64,000 nt of DNA from assembly GCA_031423495.1 (NCBI GenBank), contig JANPFP010000003.1:6361-70360 (forward strand). Direction: 5' to 3'. Both the position numbers and the translations under genes were made by a program. Positions within the stretch are counted from its first letter, which is position 1; each line of letters opens with the position of its first letter. Shown here piece by piece: positions 1 to 13,658 of the stretch. This DNA is from JACPYM01 sp031423495. GTDB lineage: Bacteria > Acidobacteriota > Blastocatellia > RBC074. The notes beneath the pieces are model-generated. The model searched no databases, was not told the DNA's origin, and saw only the letters and a program-made list of their open reading frames with translations.

Positions 1-216
1 TATCGCAACAACTTTCGCCAGATGGCAGCGGCTTATCCGCAGGTGTTAATCGCACAGCGGACGCTCTTTCAGGTGCGGGTCGAATACGTTCACGCGCTGG
101 TCAATACCTGGCAGAACGCAGTGTTGCTGCGTGGATACCTGCTCAACGGCGCGCTGGATGCGCCGGGCGGCCAGAGCGGAATGACGATGGAAGCGAATGC
201 GAATGACCGCGATTAA
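1..216 (+). CDS. TolC-family outer membrane efflux protein, C-terminal fragment
   Basis: The frame is open from the first base to the TAA at 214-216, so this is the last 71 residues of a gene that starts outside the window. The segment YPQVLIAQRTLFQVRVEYVH followed by a stretch containing LVNTWQNAVLLRGYLL looks like the final helical hairpin of TolC/CusC-type channels. The tail is rich in Gly, Met and Asn. Its position directly upstream of a multicopper oxidase fits the channel of a CusCBA-like copper or heavy-metal efflux system. Family assignment rests on a short C-terminal piece, so it is only moderately certain. Confidence 0.6.
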   Translation, partial: YRNNFRQMAAAYPQVLIAQRTLFQVRVEYVHALVNTWQNAVLLRGYLLNGALDAPGGQSGMTMEANANDRD

Positions 217-252
217 TTGAGGCATAACGTTTTTATTTGAGGAGTTATTGCA

Positions 253-1983
253 ATGGAAAATATGAATTGGATGAGAAGAAAATTTTTGCAGGCTTCGAGT
301 CTGCTGGGCGCAGGGCTTGCGTTGAATCAGACGGCAGCGGCGCAACACGAAGGCCATCAGATGCCGAAACCGGAACCGAAGAAGACGATGGGCAAGCCGC
401 AATCAGATAAGACGCCGATGCCTGAACACGATCACGCCAAGATGATGGCGGAACAGGCGAAAGCGGCAACCGGCCAATACGTACCGGTGCAAACGCCCGA
501 CCTGCCGAAGCTCGAATACACGATGGACAACGGCGTTAAAGTCTTCAACCTGCGCGCCGAAGTCGTGCATTGCGAGATTATGCCGAAAACCCACATGGGG
601 CCGGCGCGCAAGATGTGGGCGTGGGGTTACAACGGCAGCGTACCGGGGCCGATGATCGAAGTCGTCGAAGGCGACCGCGTGCGCGTCATCTTCGAGAACA
701 AACTGCCCGAAGCGACAACGGTGCATTGGCACGGGCTGGAAATACCGATTGAGATGGACGGCACTCCTTACATCAGTCAGCCGATGGTTGAACCAGGCGG
801 CATGTTCATTTACGAATTCACCGTCCATCAAAACGGCACGTTTTTCTATCACTCGCATGGCGCAATGCAGGAGATGCTGGGGATGATCGGCATGTTCGTC
901 ATCCATCCCAAAACGCCGCACACCCCGCGTTGCGATAAAGACTTCGCCATGATCTTGCAAGGGTGGGCGTTGCTGCCCAACAACGATGTACCAAACACGT
1001 TTGCGATGGAATTCAACTGGCTCACACTCAACGGCAAATCTGCGCCCGCCACCACGCCCTTGATTGTGAAGAAGGGCGAGCGCGTGCGCATTCGCCTGGT
1101 TAATCTCGGCATGGATCATCATCCAATTCACTTGCACGGCGTGCAGTTTTACGTGACAGGAACCGAGGGCGGGCGAATTCCTGAATCGGCGTGGTTTCCC
1201 GGCAACACGGCGATTGTCGGCGTAGCGCAGGCGCGCGATGTCGAATTCATTGCGCAATACGAAGGCGACTGGATGCTGCACTGTCACTTGCCGCACCACA
1301 TGATGAACCAGATGGTTTCAATGGTCGGCCCGATGGCGATGTCGCACGGCAGCGGTTCGCAGACGGGTCTGGGTATGGAAGAAGGCATGGGCGTGGTTCG
1401 CAAGGGTCATGCCTTGAGTGATGAAATGGGGCCCGGGTTCGGGCGCGGTATGGGGATGACGACCGCCGAGCAAAGCGCGTCGCACGCAGTCGGGCAAACG
1501 GCTGCGCTGCCGATTCTGCTCACTCCGCAGGCCGGGTTGTATTCGTGTCCGATGCACCCCGAAGTGAAATCCGACAAAGAAGGCAAGTGCCCGAAATGCA
1601 ATATGACGATGGTCAAACAGCAAGTGCAGGAAATCTTCGCCTGTCCGATGCACCCGGAAGTGGTTTCGACCAAAGCTGGCTCATGTCCGAAATGCAATAT
1701 GGCGCTAGTAAAAAAACAACGCGCCGCTGTCGCTCTGACAGAAGAGGATAAGAAGAAAATTCCCGGTTATCCGCAAGACGAAATGATGATGATGATTGTG
1801 GATGAGGATGTCGTGAAACCCGAAACCTGGGGACTCGCGCCGGGCTGGACGGCTTCGATGATGGGGATGATGAATCTGGTGCGTGTGCTGCCGGAAGAGA
1901 AGTACGACAAAATCATGGCGATGATCAAAGAGGGGAAAACCGACAAGCCCAAGCCTGCGGCTGAGCACAAACACGGCGAATAG
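253..1983 (+). CDS. Multicopper oxidase with two C-terminal heavy-metal-binding domains
   Basis: An exported multicopper oxidase, probably oxidising Cu(I) or other substrates in the periplasm. The start follows GAGGAG at a good distance. The N-terminus MRRKFLQASSLLGAGLAL is a twin-arginine signal, as expected for a cofactor-loaded export substrate. Copper ligand motifs are present in order: HWHG near residue 157, FYHSHG near 199, HHPIHLHG near 289 and LHCHLPHHMMNQM near 342. A Met/Gly-rich linker follows, then two copies of a CPMHPEV...CPKCNM module (about 432 and 464), the short metal-binding domain often fused to copper proteins. The C-terminus is rich in Met, Lys and His. It lies between an efflux channel remnant and a BNR protein, which points to copper resistance. 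The metal is inferred from motifs. Confidence 0.9.
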   Translation: MENMNWMRRKFLQASSLLGAGLALNQTAAAQHEGHQMPKPEPKKTMGKPQSDKTPMPEHDHAKMMAEQAKAATGQYVPVQTPDLPKLEYTMDNGVKVFNLRAEVVHCEIMPKTHMGPARKMWAWGYNGSVPGPMIEVVEGDRVRVIFENKLPEATTVHWHGLEIPIEMDGTPYISQPMVEPGGMFIYEFTVHQNGTFFYHSHGAMQEMLGMIGMFVIHPKTPHTPRCDKDFAMILQGWALLPNNDVPNTFAMEFNWLTLNGKSAPATTPLIVKKGERVRIRLVNLGMDHHPIHLHGVQFYVTGTEGGRIPESAWFPGNTAIVGVAQARDVEFIAQYEGDWMLHCHLPHHMMNQMVSMVGPMAMSHGSGSQTGLGMEEGMGVVRKGHALSDEMGPGFGRGMGMTTAEQSASHAVGQTAALPILLTPQAGLYSCPMHPEVKSDKEGKCPKCNMTMVKQQVQEIFACPMHPEVVSTKAGSCPKCNMALVKKQRAAVALTEEDKKKIPGYPQDEMMMMIVDEDVVKPETWGLAPGWTASMMGMMNLVRVLPEEKYDKIMAMIKEGKTDKPKPAAEHKHGE

Positions 1984-2048
1984 TCTTTAAGCGATACACC
2001 CTAAGCGGCGCAGCCTGACCGGCTGCGCCGCATATTTTGGAAGCCAAT

Positions 2049-3251
2049 ATGATGAGCAAACTTCGCATTTTCACTTTTCTCACGGCTGTCATTTTCTCTG
2101 TTCCGGCGCTTGCACAAGTGAGCGAACTGGCTTCACCCGCCGGAACGGGCAGCGGTCAACCCAATCTGGCCGTCGCGCCGGATGGCCGTGTCTATTTGAG
2201 TTGGATCGAGCGGCTGGGCGAAGGGCGCTTCTCGCTTCGCTTTGCCGTTAAAGAAAAAGATCAATGGTCAACGCCACGTGTGATTGCCGAAGGCACGAAC
2301 TGGTTCGTCAACTGGGCGGATTTTCCTTCGATGATTGTGCTGCCCGACGGTTCGCTGGCGGCGCATTGGCTGGTCAAAAGCACACCGGGAACGTTCGATT
2401 ACGACGTGACGATTGCGCGGTCATTCGATGGCGGCAAGTCGTGGGGCAAGCCGTTTGTCCCGCATCGTGACGGCGTGAAAGCGGAACACGGCTTCGTTTC
2501 GTTGTTCGCCGCGAAAGATGGAAACCTCGCGGCAGTCTGGCTCGACGGACGCGAGATGAAGGCTGACCCAAACGACGCGCACGGACACGGTCACGGTAAC
2601 ATGACTTTGCGTACGGTGAAGATCAAACGTGATGGCACGTTGACCGATGACGTTGTGCTTGATGCGCGCGTTTGCGAATGCTGCCAGACTTCGGCGGCGA
2701 TGACGGCTGACGGGCCGGTCGTGGTTTATCGTGACCGCTCGGAAGGCGAGAAGGAAATACGCGACATCTCTATCGTTCGGTTGAGAGCGGGCAAGTGGAC
2801 TGAGGCCCGCGCGGTTCACCACGATGGTTGGCAGTTGAGCGGTTGTCCGGTCAACGGGCCTTCGGTGGCGGCGGCTGGCAAACGAGTCGCGGTTGCGTGG
2901 TTCACTGCGGTGAATGACAAGCCCCAAGTGAAGCTGGCATTTTCCGCCGACGCTGGAGAAAACTTTGGCGCGCCTGTCACGGTTGACGATGGCAATCCGG
3001 TGGGCCGGGTCGAGGCGCTCATGATGGCCGATGGCAGCGCGATTGTTTGCTGGCTGGAAAAGGCGACGGCCAGCGGTTCGGTGCGCGTGCGCCGAATTCA
3101 CCCTGACAGCAAAATGGGCGAATCAATCGCAATAGCTCCGAACGGTACCGCTCGTTCAAACGGTTTTCCGCAAATGGTGTTGACAGGCAAGACGCTCGTC
3201 TTTGCCTGGACGGGAGCGAAAGTGATGACGGCGACCATGCCGCTGCCTTAA
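2049..3251 (+). CDS. Exported BNR-repeat (sialidase-fold) protein
   Basis: A secreted six-bladed-propeller-type protein of about 400 residues. ATG 2049 is chosen because GGAAG lies just upstream; an in-frame TTG at 2037 has no better support, and ATG 2052 is also possible. The N-terminus is a signal peptide ending near ALAQ. BNR-type segments such as ARSFDGGKSWGKPF and FSADAGENFGAP recur. A cysteine cluster RVCECCQTS sits near residue 206 and could bind metal. Genes of this type are seen beside copper-resistance oxidases, and this one sits in such a locus, so sialidase activity is unlikely to be its role. It is 66 bp after the oxidase gene and 13 bp before the histidine kinase, suggesting one transcript. 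Confidence 0.7.
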   Translation: MMSKLRIFTFLTAVIFSVPALAQVSELASPAGTGSGQPNLAVAPDGRVYLSWIERLGEGRFSLRFAVKEKDQWSTPRVIAEGTNWFVNWADFPSMIVLPDGSLAAHWLVKSTPGTFDYDVTIARSFDGGKSWGKPFVPHRDGVKAEHGFVSLFAAKDGNLAAVWLDGREMKADPNDAHGHGHGNMTLRTVKIKRDGTLTDDVVLDARVCECCQTSAAMTADGPVVVYRDRSEGEKEIRDISIVRLRAGKWTEARAVHHDGWQLSGCPVNGPSVAAAGKRVAVAWFTAVNDKPQVKLAFSADAGENFGAPVTVDDGNPVGRVEALMMADGSAIVCWLEKATASGSVRVRRIHPDSKMGESIAIAPNGTARSNGFPQMVLTGKTLVFAWTGAKVMTATMPLP

Positions 3252-3264
3252 CAGAGAGTTCGAA

Positions 3265-4386
3265 ATGAACACGCGAGACAGCCAATACATCACCGCATTG
3301 CCAACGAAGCCCGCGCGCGACCTCAGACCTGTGTGGTTGATTGTCAGTATTCTGGCGATCACGTTTTTGCACTACAACACCAGCACACAGTATTTGTTGT
3401 TGCACGAGATTTATCAGCGGCTTTATTACATCCCGATCATCTATGCCGCTTATTGCTATGGCTTGCGCGGCGGCTTGGCGGCGGCGGTGTTGAGTACGCT
3501 GATTTACCTGCCGCATCTCGCGCAACATTCGGGGAATCGCGTTTACGCCCTAAACCAGTACGCCGAAACGATTCTCTTTCTGGTCATCGGCGTCGTCACC
3601 GGACTGCTGGCGGGCGCGGAGCGGCGTGAGCGGCAACGCTATGAACAGACTGCCGCCGAATTGCAGCGCGCTTATGACGAACTGCGCAGCACCGTAGATC
3701 AATTGTTGTTGGCCGACCGTCACGCTTCGCTGGGCCAGATGTCGGCGGCGATTGTTCATGAGATTCGCAATCCGCTCGGCGCGATTCACGGCGCGGCTGA
3801 GGCGCTCGAATCAATCGTGCCGCGCGAACACGAGAAGGCCGAGTTTCTGACCATCATCAAGCGCGAAGTCGAACGGCTCAACGGGCTGGTGACGGACTTC
3901 CTGCAATTTGCGCGTCCGCGTTTGCCTGAATTGTTGCCGACGCCACCGCGCGAGATTGTCGAGTCGGTCGTCAAGCTGGCGAGCAAGCAAGCCGAACAGG
4001 CGCGCGTGAAGATTGCCGTAAAGATCGCCGAGCCGCTGCCACTGGCCTTACTCGATGCTGAGCAGATGAAACAGGTGTTACTCAATCTCATCCTCAACGC
4101 CATCGAGGCAATGCCGGAAGGCGGACAATTGACGATCAGCGCCGCGCGGCACGGGGAAGAGTTGTCGTTCGCCGTGCGCGATAATGGCAAAGGAATTGAT
4201 GCGGCAGTGCGTGAGAAATTGTTCAGTCCGTTCGTGACGACAAAGGCGCGCGGCACTGGGTTAGGGCTGGCGATTGCGCATCGGCTGGTGACGCAACACG
4301 GTGGGCGCATCGAAGCGGCGAATGAAGCAGACGGCGGCGCGCTGGTGCAAATCTGGCTGCCGCTCAAAACATCGCCCGCGAACTGA
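3265..4386 (+). CDS. Membrane sensor histidine kinase (NtrB/ZraS-like)
   Basis: The input half of a two-component system. Three hydrophobic segments lie in the first 115 residues (around 24-42, 55-80 and 95-115). They are followed by a helical linker, a HisKA domain with the phospho-accepting His in IVHEIRNPLG near residue 166, and a HATPase domain with the N box (LNLILNAIEAMPEGG, near 273), G1 (DNGKGID) and G2 (GTGLGLAI). No periplasmic sensor domain is obvious, so the membrane part itself may sense. The stop codon is 5 bp before the sigma-54 regulator gene, so the two are surely a pair. The signal is presumably metal stress, judging from the neighbours. Confidence 0.88.
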   Translation: MNTRDSQYITALPTKPARDLRPVWLIVSILAITFLHYNTSTQYLLLHEIYQRLYYIPIIYAAYCYGLRGGLAAAVLSTLIYLPHLAQHSGNRVYALNQYAETILFLVIGVVTGLLAGAERRERQRYEQTAAELQRAYDELRSTVDQLLLADRHASLGQMSAAIVHEIRNPLGAIHGAAEALESIVPREHEKAEFLTIIKREVERLNGLVTDFLQFARPRLPELLPTPPREIVESVVKLASKQAEQARVKIAVKIAEPLPLALLDAEQMKQVLLNLILNAIEAMPEGGQLTISAARHGEELSFAVRDNGKGIDAAVREKLFSPFVTTKARGTGLGLAIAHRLVTQHGGRIEAANEADGGALVQIWLPLKTSPAN

Positions 4387-4391
4387 TTTTC

Positions 4392-5822
4392 ATGGCAGTC
4401 AACAACAAAACAATTCTGCTGGTGGATGACGATGCGAGTTTGCGGCGCGTACTCGCTCACCACTTGACCGAAGCGGGCTATCACGTACTTACGGCGACCA
4501 ACGGCAAAGAAGGTTTGGAAGTATTCACCAGCCAACAAGTAGAGATGGTCATCACCGACATTCAGATGCCGGAGTTGAGCGGCCTTGAGTTGATGCGGCG
4601 CATCACGGTGATGAGTCCTGACGTGATCGTGCTGGTGATTACCGCATTCGGCTCAATTGAGACCGCTGTCGAAGCGATGAAGCTCGGCGCATACGATTAC
4701 ATCACTAAGCCGTTCAACCGCGAAGACCTGTTGCTGACGGTCTCGAAGGGGCTGCAATACACCGCACTGATGCGCGAGAACCGTTCGCTCAAGCAATTCA
4801 TCGAAAGCCGTTTTACGATAGACAATATCATCGGCAATTCCAGCGCGATGCAACGCGTTTTCAATCTCGTCCAAAAAGTCGCACCCACCGATTTGGCCGT
4901 GCTCATCACCGGCGAAAGCGGCACCGGCAAGGAACTCATCGCCAAAGCCTTGCACCAACACAGCACGCGGCGCGACGGGCCTTTCGTCCCGCTCAACTGC
5001 GGCGCGATTCCCGAAGGCTTGCTTGAATCGGAGCTTTTCGGTCATCGCAAAGGAGCGTTCACCGGCGCGCACGCCAACGCGCGCGGCAAGCTCGAAGCAG
5101 CGGAAAAGGGAACAGTCTTGCTCGACGAGATTGGCGAACTGCCGTTGGCCTTGCAGGTGAAATTGTTGCGCGTGCTGGAAGGCGGCGAATTCCAACGAGT
5201 CGGCGAAACCGAAACGCGCCGCGTTGATGTGCGCTTCATCGCCGCCACCAATCGTAACCTGTCAAAAATGGTCGAGGACGGACGCTTCCGCGAAGATTTG
5301 TATTTCCGCTTGCGCGTCGTGCCGATTCATCTGCCGCCGTTGCGTGAACGCCGCGAAGACATTCCGTTGCTGGCCGATTATTTTTTGCAGGAAGTCAGTC
5401 AGCGTTATGGCCAACGTTTTGGGAAGCTGGGAATACGTTTCGAGAAAGAAGCCTTTCGCTACTTTCAAGCCTACGCCTGGCCGGGCAATGTGCGTGAATT
5501 GAAACATACGGTCGAACGCATGGTTGTCATTGCCGATAACGACGTAATCACCATCGCCGACTTGCCGGAGCAATTAACCCAGACCACCGGCAACGCAGCC
5601 AACGTCCTGTTGCAACTGCCCGAAGGCGGCATTGATCTGGAAGAAGTGGAGCGCGAAATTTTGCGGCAGACGCTGGAAAAACACAGCGGCAATCAAACCC
5701 GCGCGGCGCAATATCTGAACATCACCCGCAGCGCGCTGATTTACCGCATGCAGAAATATGGCTTGGCTGCGGCTGAAACGACCGAAGAAAAAAGCAGCGA
5801 GAGCGCGTCGCCAAACAAGTGA
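4392..5822 (+). CDS. Sigma-54-dependent response regulator (NtrC family)
   Basis: A transcription activator for sigma-54 RNA polymerase. It has a receiver domain with LVDDDAS and the phospho-acceptor Asp56 (ITDIQMPE), then an AAA+ domain with Walker A GESGTGKE near residue 174, the sigma-54 contact loop GAFTGA near 221 and Walker B VLLDEIGE. A Fis-type helix-turn-helix closes the protein (about 430-465, TRAAQYLNITRSALIYRM). Length of 476 residues is normal for the family. Two sigma-54 promoter motifs lie 0.5 kb downstream in the next intergenic region, which makes the flanking divergent genes the obvious targets. Confidence 0.93.
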   Translation: MAVNNKTILLVDDDASLRRVLAHHLTEAGYHVLTATNGKEGLEVFTSQQVEMVITDIQMPELSGLELMRRITVMSPDVIVLVITAFGSIETAVEAMKLGAYDYITKPFNREDLLLTVSKGLQYTALMRENRSLKQFIESRFTIDNIIGNSSAMQRVFNLVQKVAPTDLAVLITGESGTGKELIAKALHQHSTRRDGPFVPLNCGAIPEGLLESELFGHRKGAFTGAHANARGKLEAAEKGTVLLDEIGELPLALQVKLLRVLEGGEFQRVGETETRRVDVRFIAATNRNLSKMVEDGRFREDLYFRLRVVPIHLPPLRERREDIPLLADYFLQEVSQRYGQRFGKLGIRFEKEAFRYFQAYAWPGNVRELKHTVERMVVIADNDVITIADLPEQLTQTTGNAANVLLQLPEGGIDLEEVEREILRQTLEKHSGNQTRAAQYLNITRSALIYRMQKYGLAAAETTEEKSSESASPNK

Positions 5823-5894
5823 CACGCCAACGCCGCTGGTGTTTTCGGTTGCAAGCAAACAGGTCGTTGTCTGGAATCAGACAGCGCCCTCTTT

Positions 5895-6275
5895 TTATTG
5901 AGCCTCAGTGATGGTCGAGACCAGCACTTTGCCGTCGTGCGTCATACCCTCGACAGTCATCTTGATCTGGTCTTTCTTGGCGGTTTTCTCGAACAAGGCT
6001 TTCGCCAGTTCATTGCCTTTGGCGTCGAACGGATACCACTTGCCATCGGCGTAAATGCCATAACCGCCCTTGATACAATCCGGCATCAGCGCACACTCTT
6101 TAGTGTGTTCAGCTGCGGCTTTAGTGGCCGCTTCGGGTTTTCCTTTGGCGGTTTCAGCAAAACAAACCATATCCACCACGTAGCCGGTTAACTTCACTTT
6201 TTCATGCGGTGTGGCACTCGCCACCACGGCGACCAGAATGACGAATGCGAACAAGGCGACAATAGATTTTTTCAT
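5895..6275 (-). CDS. Small exported cysteine-containing protein
   Basis: A 126-residue protein with an N-terminal signal peptide (MKKSIVALFAFVILVAVVAS). The ATG at 6275 is chosen because AAGGAG precedes it; the frame is open further upstream but that part lacks protein character and runs over the intergenic promoters. The mature part starts KVKLTGYVVDMVCF and carries HTKECALMPDCIKGGYGIY, so three cysteines are spaced as in a metal or heme ligand or a disulfide scaffold, followed by a beta-rich half. I recognise the general layout from acidobacterial small exported proteins but no defined function. A sigma-54 promoter motif at 6350-6364 faces it, linking it to the metal-response regulator. Confidence 0.75.
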   Translation of the reverse strand: MKKSIVALFAFVILVAVVASATPHEKVKLTGYVVDMVCFAETAKGKPEAATKAAAEHTKECALMPDCIKGGYGIYADGKWYPFDAKGNELAKALFEKTAKKDQIKMTVEGMTHDGKVLVSTITEAQ

Positions 6276-6304
6276 GCGATCAACTCCTTGGTTGCGAATT
6301 TTCT

Positions 6305-6327
6305 CTCGCTGTCTGTGGGACATCGAG
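6305..6327. promoter_or_regulatory. Candidate activator-binding palindrome
   Basis: An imperfect inverted repeat, CTCGCTGTC then 5 bp then GACATCGAG (7 of 9 positions pair). It lies about 65 bp upstream of the plus-strand sigma-54 promoter, within reach of an enhancer-bound NtrC-type activator. Only the symmetry is seen; binding is inferred. Confidence 0.25.
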
Positions 6328-6349
6328 AACGTTTGCTGTGGCTCTTTGG

Positions 6350-6364
6350 GCATTTTACGTGCCA
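6350..6364 (-). promoter_or_regulatory. Sigma-54 promoter motif for the small exported protein
   Basis: On the minus strand the sequence reads TGGCACGTAAAATGC, with GG and GC exactly ten bases apart as the -24/-12 element demands. It matches the consensus perfectly at the -24 side and less well at -12 (ATGC rather than TTGC). Transcription would start about 60 bp before the ATG at 6275. Confidence 0.5.
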
Positions 6365-6371
6365 GTTGTAG

Positions 6372-6387
6372 TGGCACTGTGATTGCA
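6372..6387 (+). promoter_or_regulatory. Sigma-54 promoter motif for the second multicopper oxidase
   Basis: TGGCACTGTGATTGCA matches TGGCAC-N5-TTGCA, with GG and GC ten bases apart. A start about 25 bp upstream of the ATG at 6424 follows. It stands back to back with the minus-strand motif at 6350-6364, and a sigma-54 activator is encoded next door. Confidence 0.65.
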
Positions 6388-6423
6388 GAAACAAACTGTA
6401 GGAAACAGCAACAAGGAAACAAA

Positions 6424-8043
6424 ATGACAACGCAGACTTTTTCGACAATCGCGCGACGTGAGTTTCTGGCGCTTTCCGGCTTGGGCGCGGCGGCGTTATT
6501 GGCGGATTCAGTCAACGCGACAAGCGCAACAGCGGCGGACTTGGAAATCGCTTTGCAAGCCACCGTGTTTGATGCGGCGTTGTGGCTCGGCACGCCAACG
6601 CGCGTGTGGGGCTATCGCGGCGCGGTGTTGCGAGGCGATCCGTCCAGCGTGCAGCCGATGCCTACGCCAAATCGTGGGTTTGGATATCCGACGCGCTTGC
6701 CTGCTCAAAGCATCGTGGCTCCGCCGCGTCACGCGCGCTTGCCATTCACCTATCTCGGCCCGCTCATCAGCGTGCAGCGCGGCCAGCGCGTGCGCATTCA
6801 TTTCACCAATCAATTGCCCGAAGCGACAGTGATGCACTGGCACGGCTTGCACATCGCGCCGGAGATGGACGCGCATCCCAGCCTGTTGGTCGCGCCCGGT
6901 CAAAGCGCCATTTATGAATTTGAGGTAACGAATCGCGCGGGTACTTATTGGTTTCACCCGCACCCTGACGGGCGCACCGGTGCGCAGGTTTATCAAGGCT
7001 TGGCCGGAGCCTTTGTTGTCACCGACCCAGAAGAACAAGCTCTCGGTTTGCCGTCGGGCGCATACGATCTGCCGCTGGTGCTGCAAGACCGCGTCGCGGA
7101 TGCCGCCAATCAATTCGTTTATCTGTCTCGAGGCGGGAATGGAATGATGGGCAACGATGGTTTTCTCGGCGACCGCATACTGGTCAACGGGCAGGAATCA
7201 TTTGCGCTGCCCGTTGCGCGGCGCGCTTATCGGTTGCGGCTGCTCAATGGCTCGAATTCGCGCGTGTACAAACTGGCGTGGAGCGACGGCACGCCGTTGA
7301 CGGTAATCGGCACGGATGGCGGCCTGTTGGAACAAGCGGTACAACGCAACTACGTGATGCTCGCGCCCGGCGAGCGCATAGAGTTATGGGCGGATTTCAG
7401 CGACCGCGCCGCCGGTGATGAGTTGGAATTACGCAGTCTGGCTTTCACCGGTGCGGATGTCGGAATGAACGGCGGCAATCAAACGCTGCCGAATGGAGCG
7501 CCCTTCCGCGTGATGCAAGTGCGTGTGGCAAACAGCGCGAGCGAACCCTCTAGCTTGCCCGCGCGGCTCTCATCCATCACTCGTTTCCGCGTGGAAGACG
7601 CCGTCAATCGCGCCACGCCGCGCAGCCTGGCCGTGACGATGGGAATGGTGAGCGGCGGCATGCGCTGGTTGTTGAACGGACGGGTTTATCAAGAGCAGGA
7701 AGTCGCCGCGAACGAAGTGGTTCAACTCAACACCACCGAAGTCTGGGAACTGGTCAACAACAGCGGAATGATGGGCATGAGCATGGTGCATCCGTTGCAC
7801 ATTCACGGGCTGCAATTTCAGGTGCTTGAACGCCAAATCGCTGAGCAGTTTTCCGCAGGCTATGAAACCGTGCGCTATGGCTATGTGGACGAGGGTTGGA
7901 AAGACACCGTGATGGTGATGCCGGGCGAGCGCGTAAAAGTGCTGCTGCGCTTTGAGGATTTCACCGGCAAGTATGTTTATCACTGCCACAATCTCGAACA
8001 CGAAGACGCTGGAATGATGCGCAATTATCTGGTGCGCAATTGA
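6424..8043 (+). CDS. Multicopper oxidase (TAT-exported)
   Basis: A second periplasmic multicopper oxidase of 539 residues. ATG 6424 is preceded by AAGGAAA; the longer open frame back to 6211 would run through the divergent promoter region. The N-terminus IARREFLALSGLGAAALL is a twin-arginine signal. Copper motifs are HWHGLHI near residue 138, YWFHPHPDG near 176, HPLHIHGL near 456 and YHCHNLEHEDAGMM near 519, so all type 1/2/3 ligands are in place. It lacks the extra metal-binding tails of the first oxidase and resembles the CueO/SufI-like three-domain type. The sigma-54 motif at 6372-6387 suggests inducible expression by the adjacent two-component system. Confidence 0.9.
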   Translation: MTTQTFSTIARREFLALSGLGAAALLADSVNATSATAADLEIALQATVFDAALWLGTPTRVWGYRGAVLRGDPSSVQPMPTPNRGFGYPTRLPAQSIVAPPRHARLPFTYLGPLISVQRGQRVRIHFTNQLPEATVMHWHGLHIAPEMDAHPSLLVAPGQSAIYEFEVTNRAGTYWFHPHPDGRTGAQVYQGLAGAFVVTDPEEQALGLPSGAYDLPLVLQDRVADAANQFVYLSRGGNGMMGNDGFLGDRILVNGQESFALPVARRAYRLRLLNGSNSRVYKLAWSDGTPLTVIGTDGGLLEQAVQRNYVMLAPGERIELWADFSDRAAGDELELRSLAFTGADVGMNGGNQTLPNGAPFRVMQVRVANSASEPSSLPARLSSITRFRVEDAVNRATPRSLAVTMGMVSGGMRWLLNGRVYQEQEVAANEVVQLNTTEVWELVNNSGMMGMSMVHPLHIHGLQFQVLERQIAEQFSAGYETVRYGYVDEGWKDTVMVMPGERVKVLLRFEDFTGKYVYHCHNLEHEDAGMMRNYLVRN

Positions 8044-8161
8044 AACCTGAGCTACCCGATACGGCAGTCCCCCCATCTCTTATTTCAACCTATTGCAACA
8101 CCATAGAGTCAATCAACTGGGTACTGTATCAATCAACAAATCAATCTCGATAAGGAAAAAA

Positions 8162-8590
8162 ATGAAAAACACAAATCTCAAAACCAACGCAACAACTATG
8201 GGGTTACTGATCAGCGCGCTCGCTCTGACGCTAACTGCCAGCCTTTCAATTTTGGGGATGGTGCACGAGGCCAAACAGGATCATACCGGTCATACCATAG
8301 GGCAGGAAATGAAAGCTCCGCATACTGCTCAAGAGCATCGGGAGCACGCTGAACGATACCAGAAGAAGGCTGTCGAATATCGCAAGGAAGCCGAAGCGCA
8401 CCGAAAGATGCTGGCTGATTACAGCAAAACGGTCGCCAAAAACCCGAAAGACACGAATGAGAATGCTTACATCAAGAAGATGCGGCTGCATTGCCAGAAG
8501 TTTAGCAAAGCCGCCGAAGCTCTTGCGCTAGAAGCTGAGGAGATGGCGAAGTTCCACACGATGCGAGCGAAGGAGGTGGAAGGCAAGTAA
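8162..8590 (+). CDS. Small exported helical protein of unknown function
   Basis: 142 residues starting at an ATG preceded by ATAAGGAAA. Residues 13-35 form a signal peptide or membrane anchor. The rest is charged and helical (EHREHAERYQKKAVEYRKEA and similar), with several His and Met near the mature N-terminus (HDHTGH-like: KQDHTGHTIGQEM). One Cys is present. Its place at the end of the oxidase locus suggests a periplasmic accessory or metal-binding role, but nothing in the sequence proves it. Confidence 0.6.
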   Translation: MKNTNLKTNATTMGLLISALALTLTASLSILGMVHEAKQDHTGHTIGQEMKAPHTAQEHREHAERYQKKAVEYRKEAEAHRKMLADYSKTVAKNPKDTNENAYIKKMRLHCQKFSKAAEALALEAEEMAKFHTMRAKEVEGK

Positions 8591-9179
8591 GTCGCTTTAT
8601 GGTGGCGCTGGTTTCAATGATGCCAGCGCCAGCCATCTTCAGCGAAAAGGGACGGCAATTATATGGTGCGCGCTTGAAGCCTTATCATTGCAAAAAGGCT
8701 CCGCACGGCGGAAAGGCTCCGCACGGGGATGTCAATATCCCAGCCGTCTCAAGGGAACAGACAACGGCTGCACCTCAATGGCACTATCGCCGCAATTTGA
8801 TTGAAGCTGAATGCCGTTCGCAGTAGGCGCAGAGGCCAATCTTTGAGGTCGCACGCAGTTGAAAACCGCCGTAATCTAATTTGTCAGCGCGTATCCTCAG
8901 TCAGTACTAAAACGCCTCTTCTTTCACCCTTAGGCGCAGCGGAGTACCCGCTGCATCCCCCCGCCAATGAAATTTTGGACGATTTTCCCGGTTGCCACAT
9001 TTAGCCGACTTCGCCGATACTGCCTGCGTTCGCCAGATAAGCCGAACACGCAACGCCCGTAACCGTTCCATTGGTATATCCCAGACGGGCACCCATAAAT
9101 CCAAAGCAACCCCTTTAACCGCGACGGCCTAAGCGCCAAGTGAGCCGCGCGCGGGGTTCAATTCTGAGGCGATGTCTCG
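8591..9179. other. 589-bp gene-free stretch with a hairpin
   Basis: No convincing gene. A perfect 9-bp hairpin at 8603-8631 (TGGCGCTGG / CCAGCGCCA) just after the preceding stop codon may end or stabilise that transcript, though no T-run follows. Two near-tandem copies of AAAGGCTCCGCACGG lie around 8695-8727. Short open frames here lack ribosome sites and family features. Confidence 0.4.
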
Positions 9180-13646
<4,467 letters not shown>

Positions 13647-13658
13647 GAGGTGAGCCTC

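Noticed and set aside
403..1299. 298-codon minus-strand frame
   Set aside because: Antisense to the multicopper oxidase, whose copper motifs are complete.
8599..9004. Two short frames after the 142-residue gene
   Set aside because: No ribosome sites, repeated KAPHGG text from a small DNA repeat, no similarity recognised.
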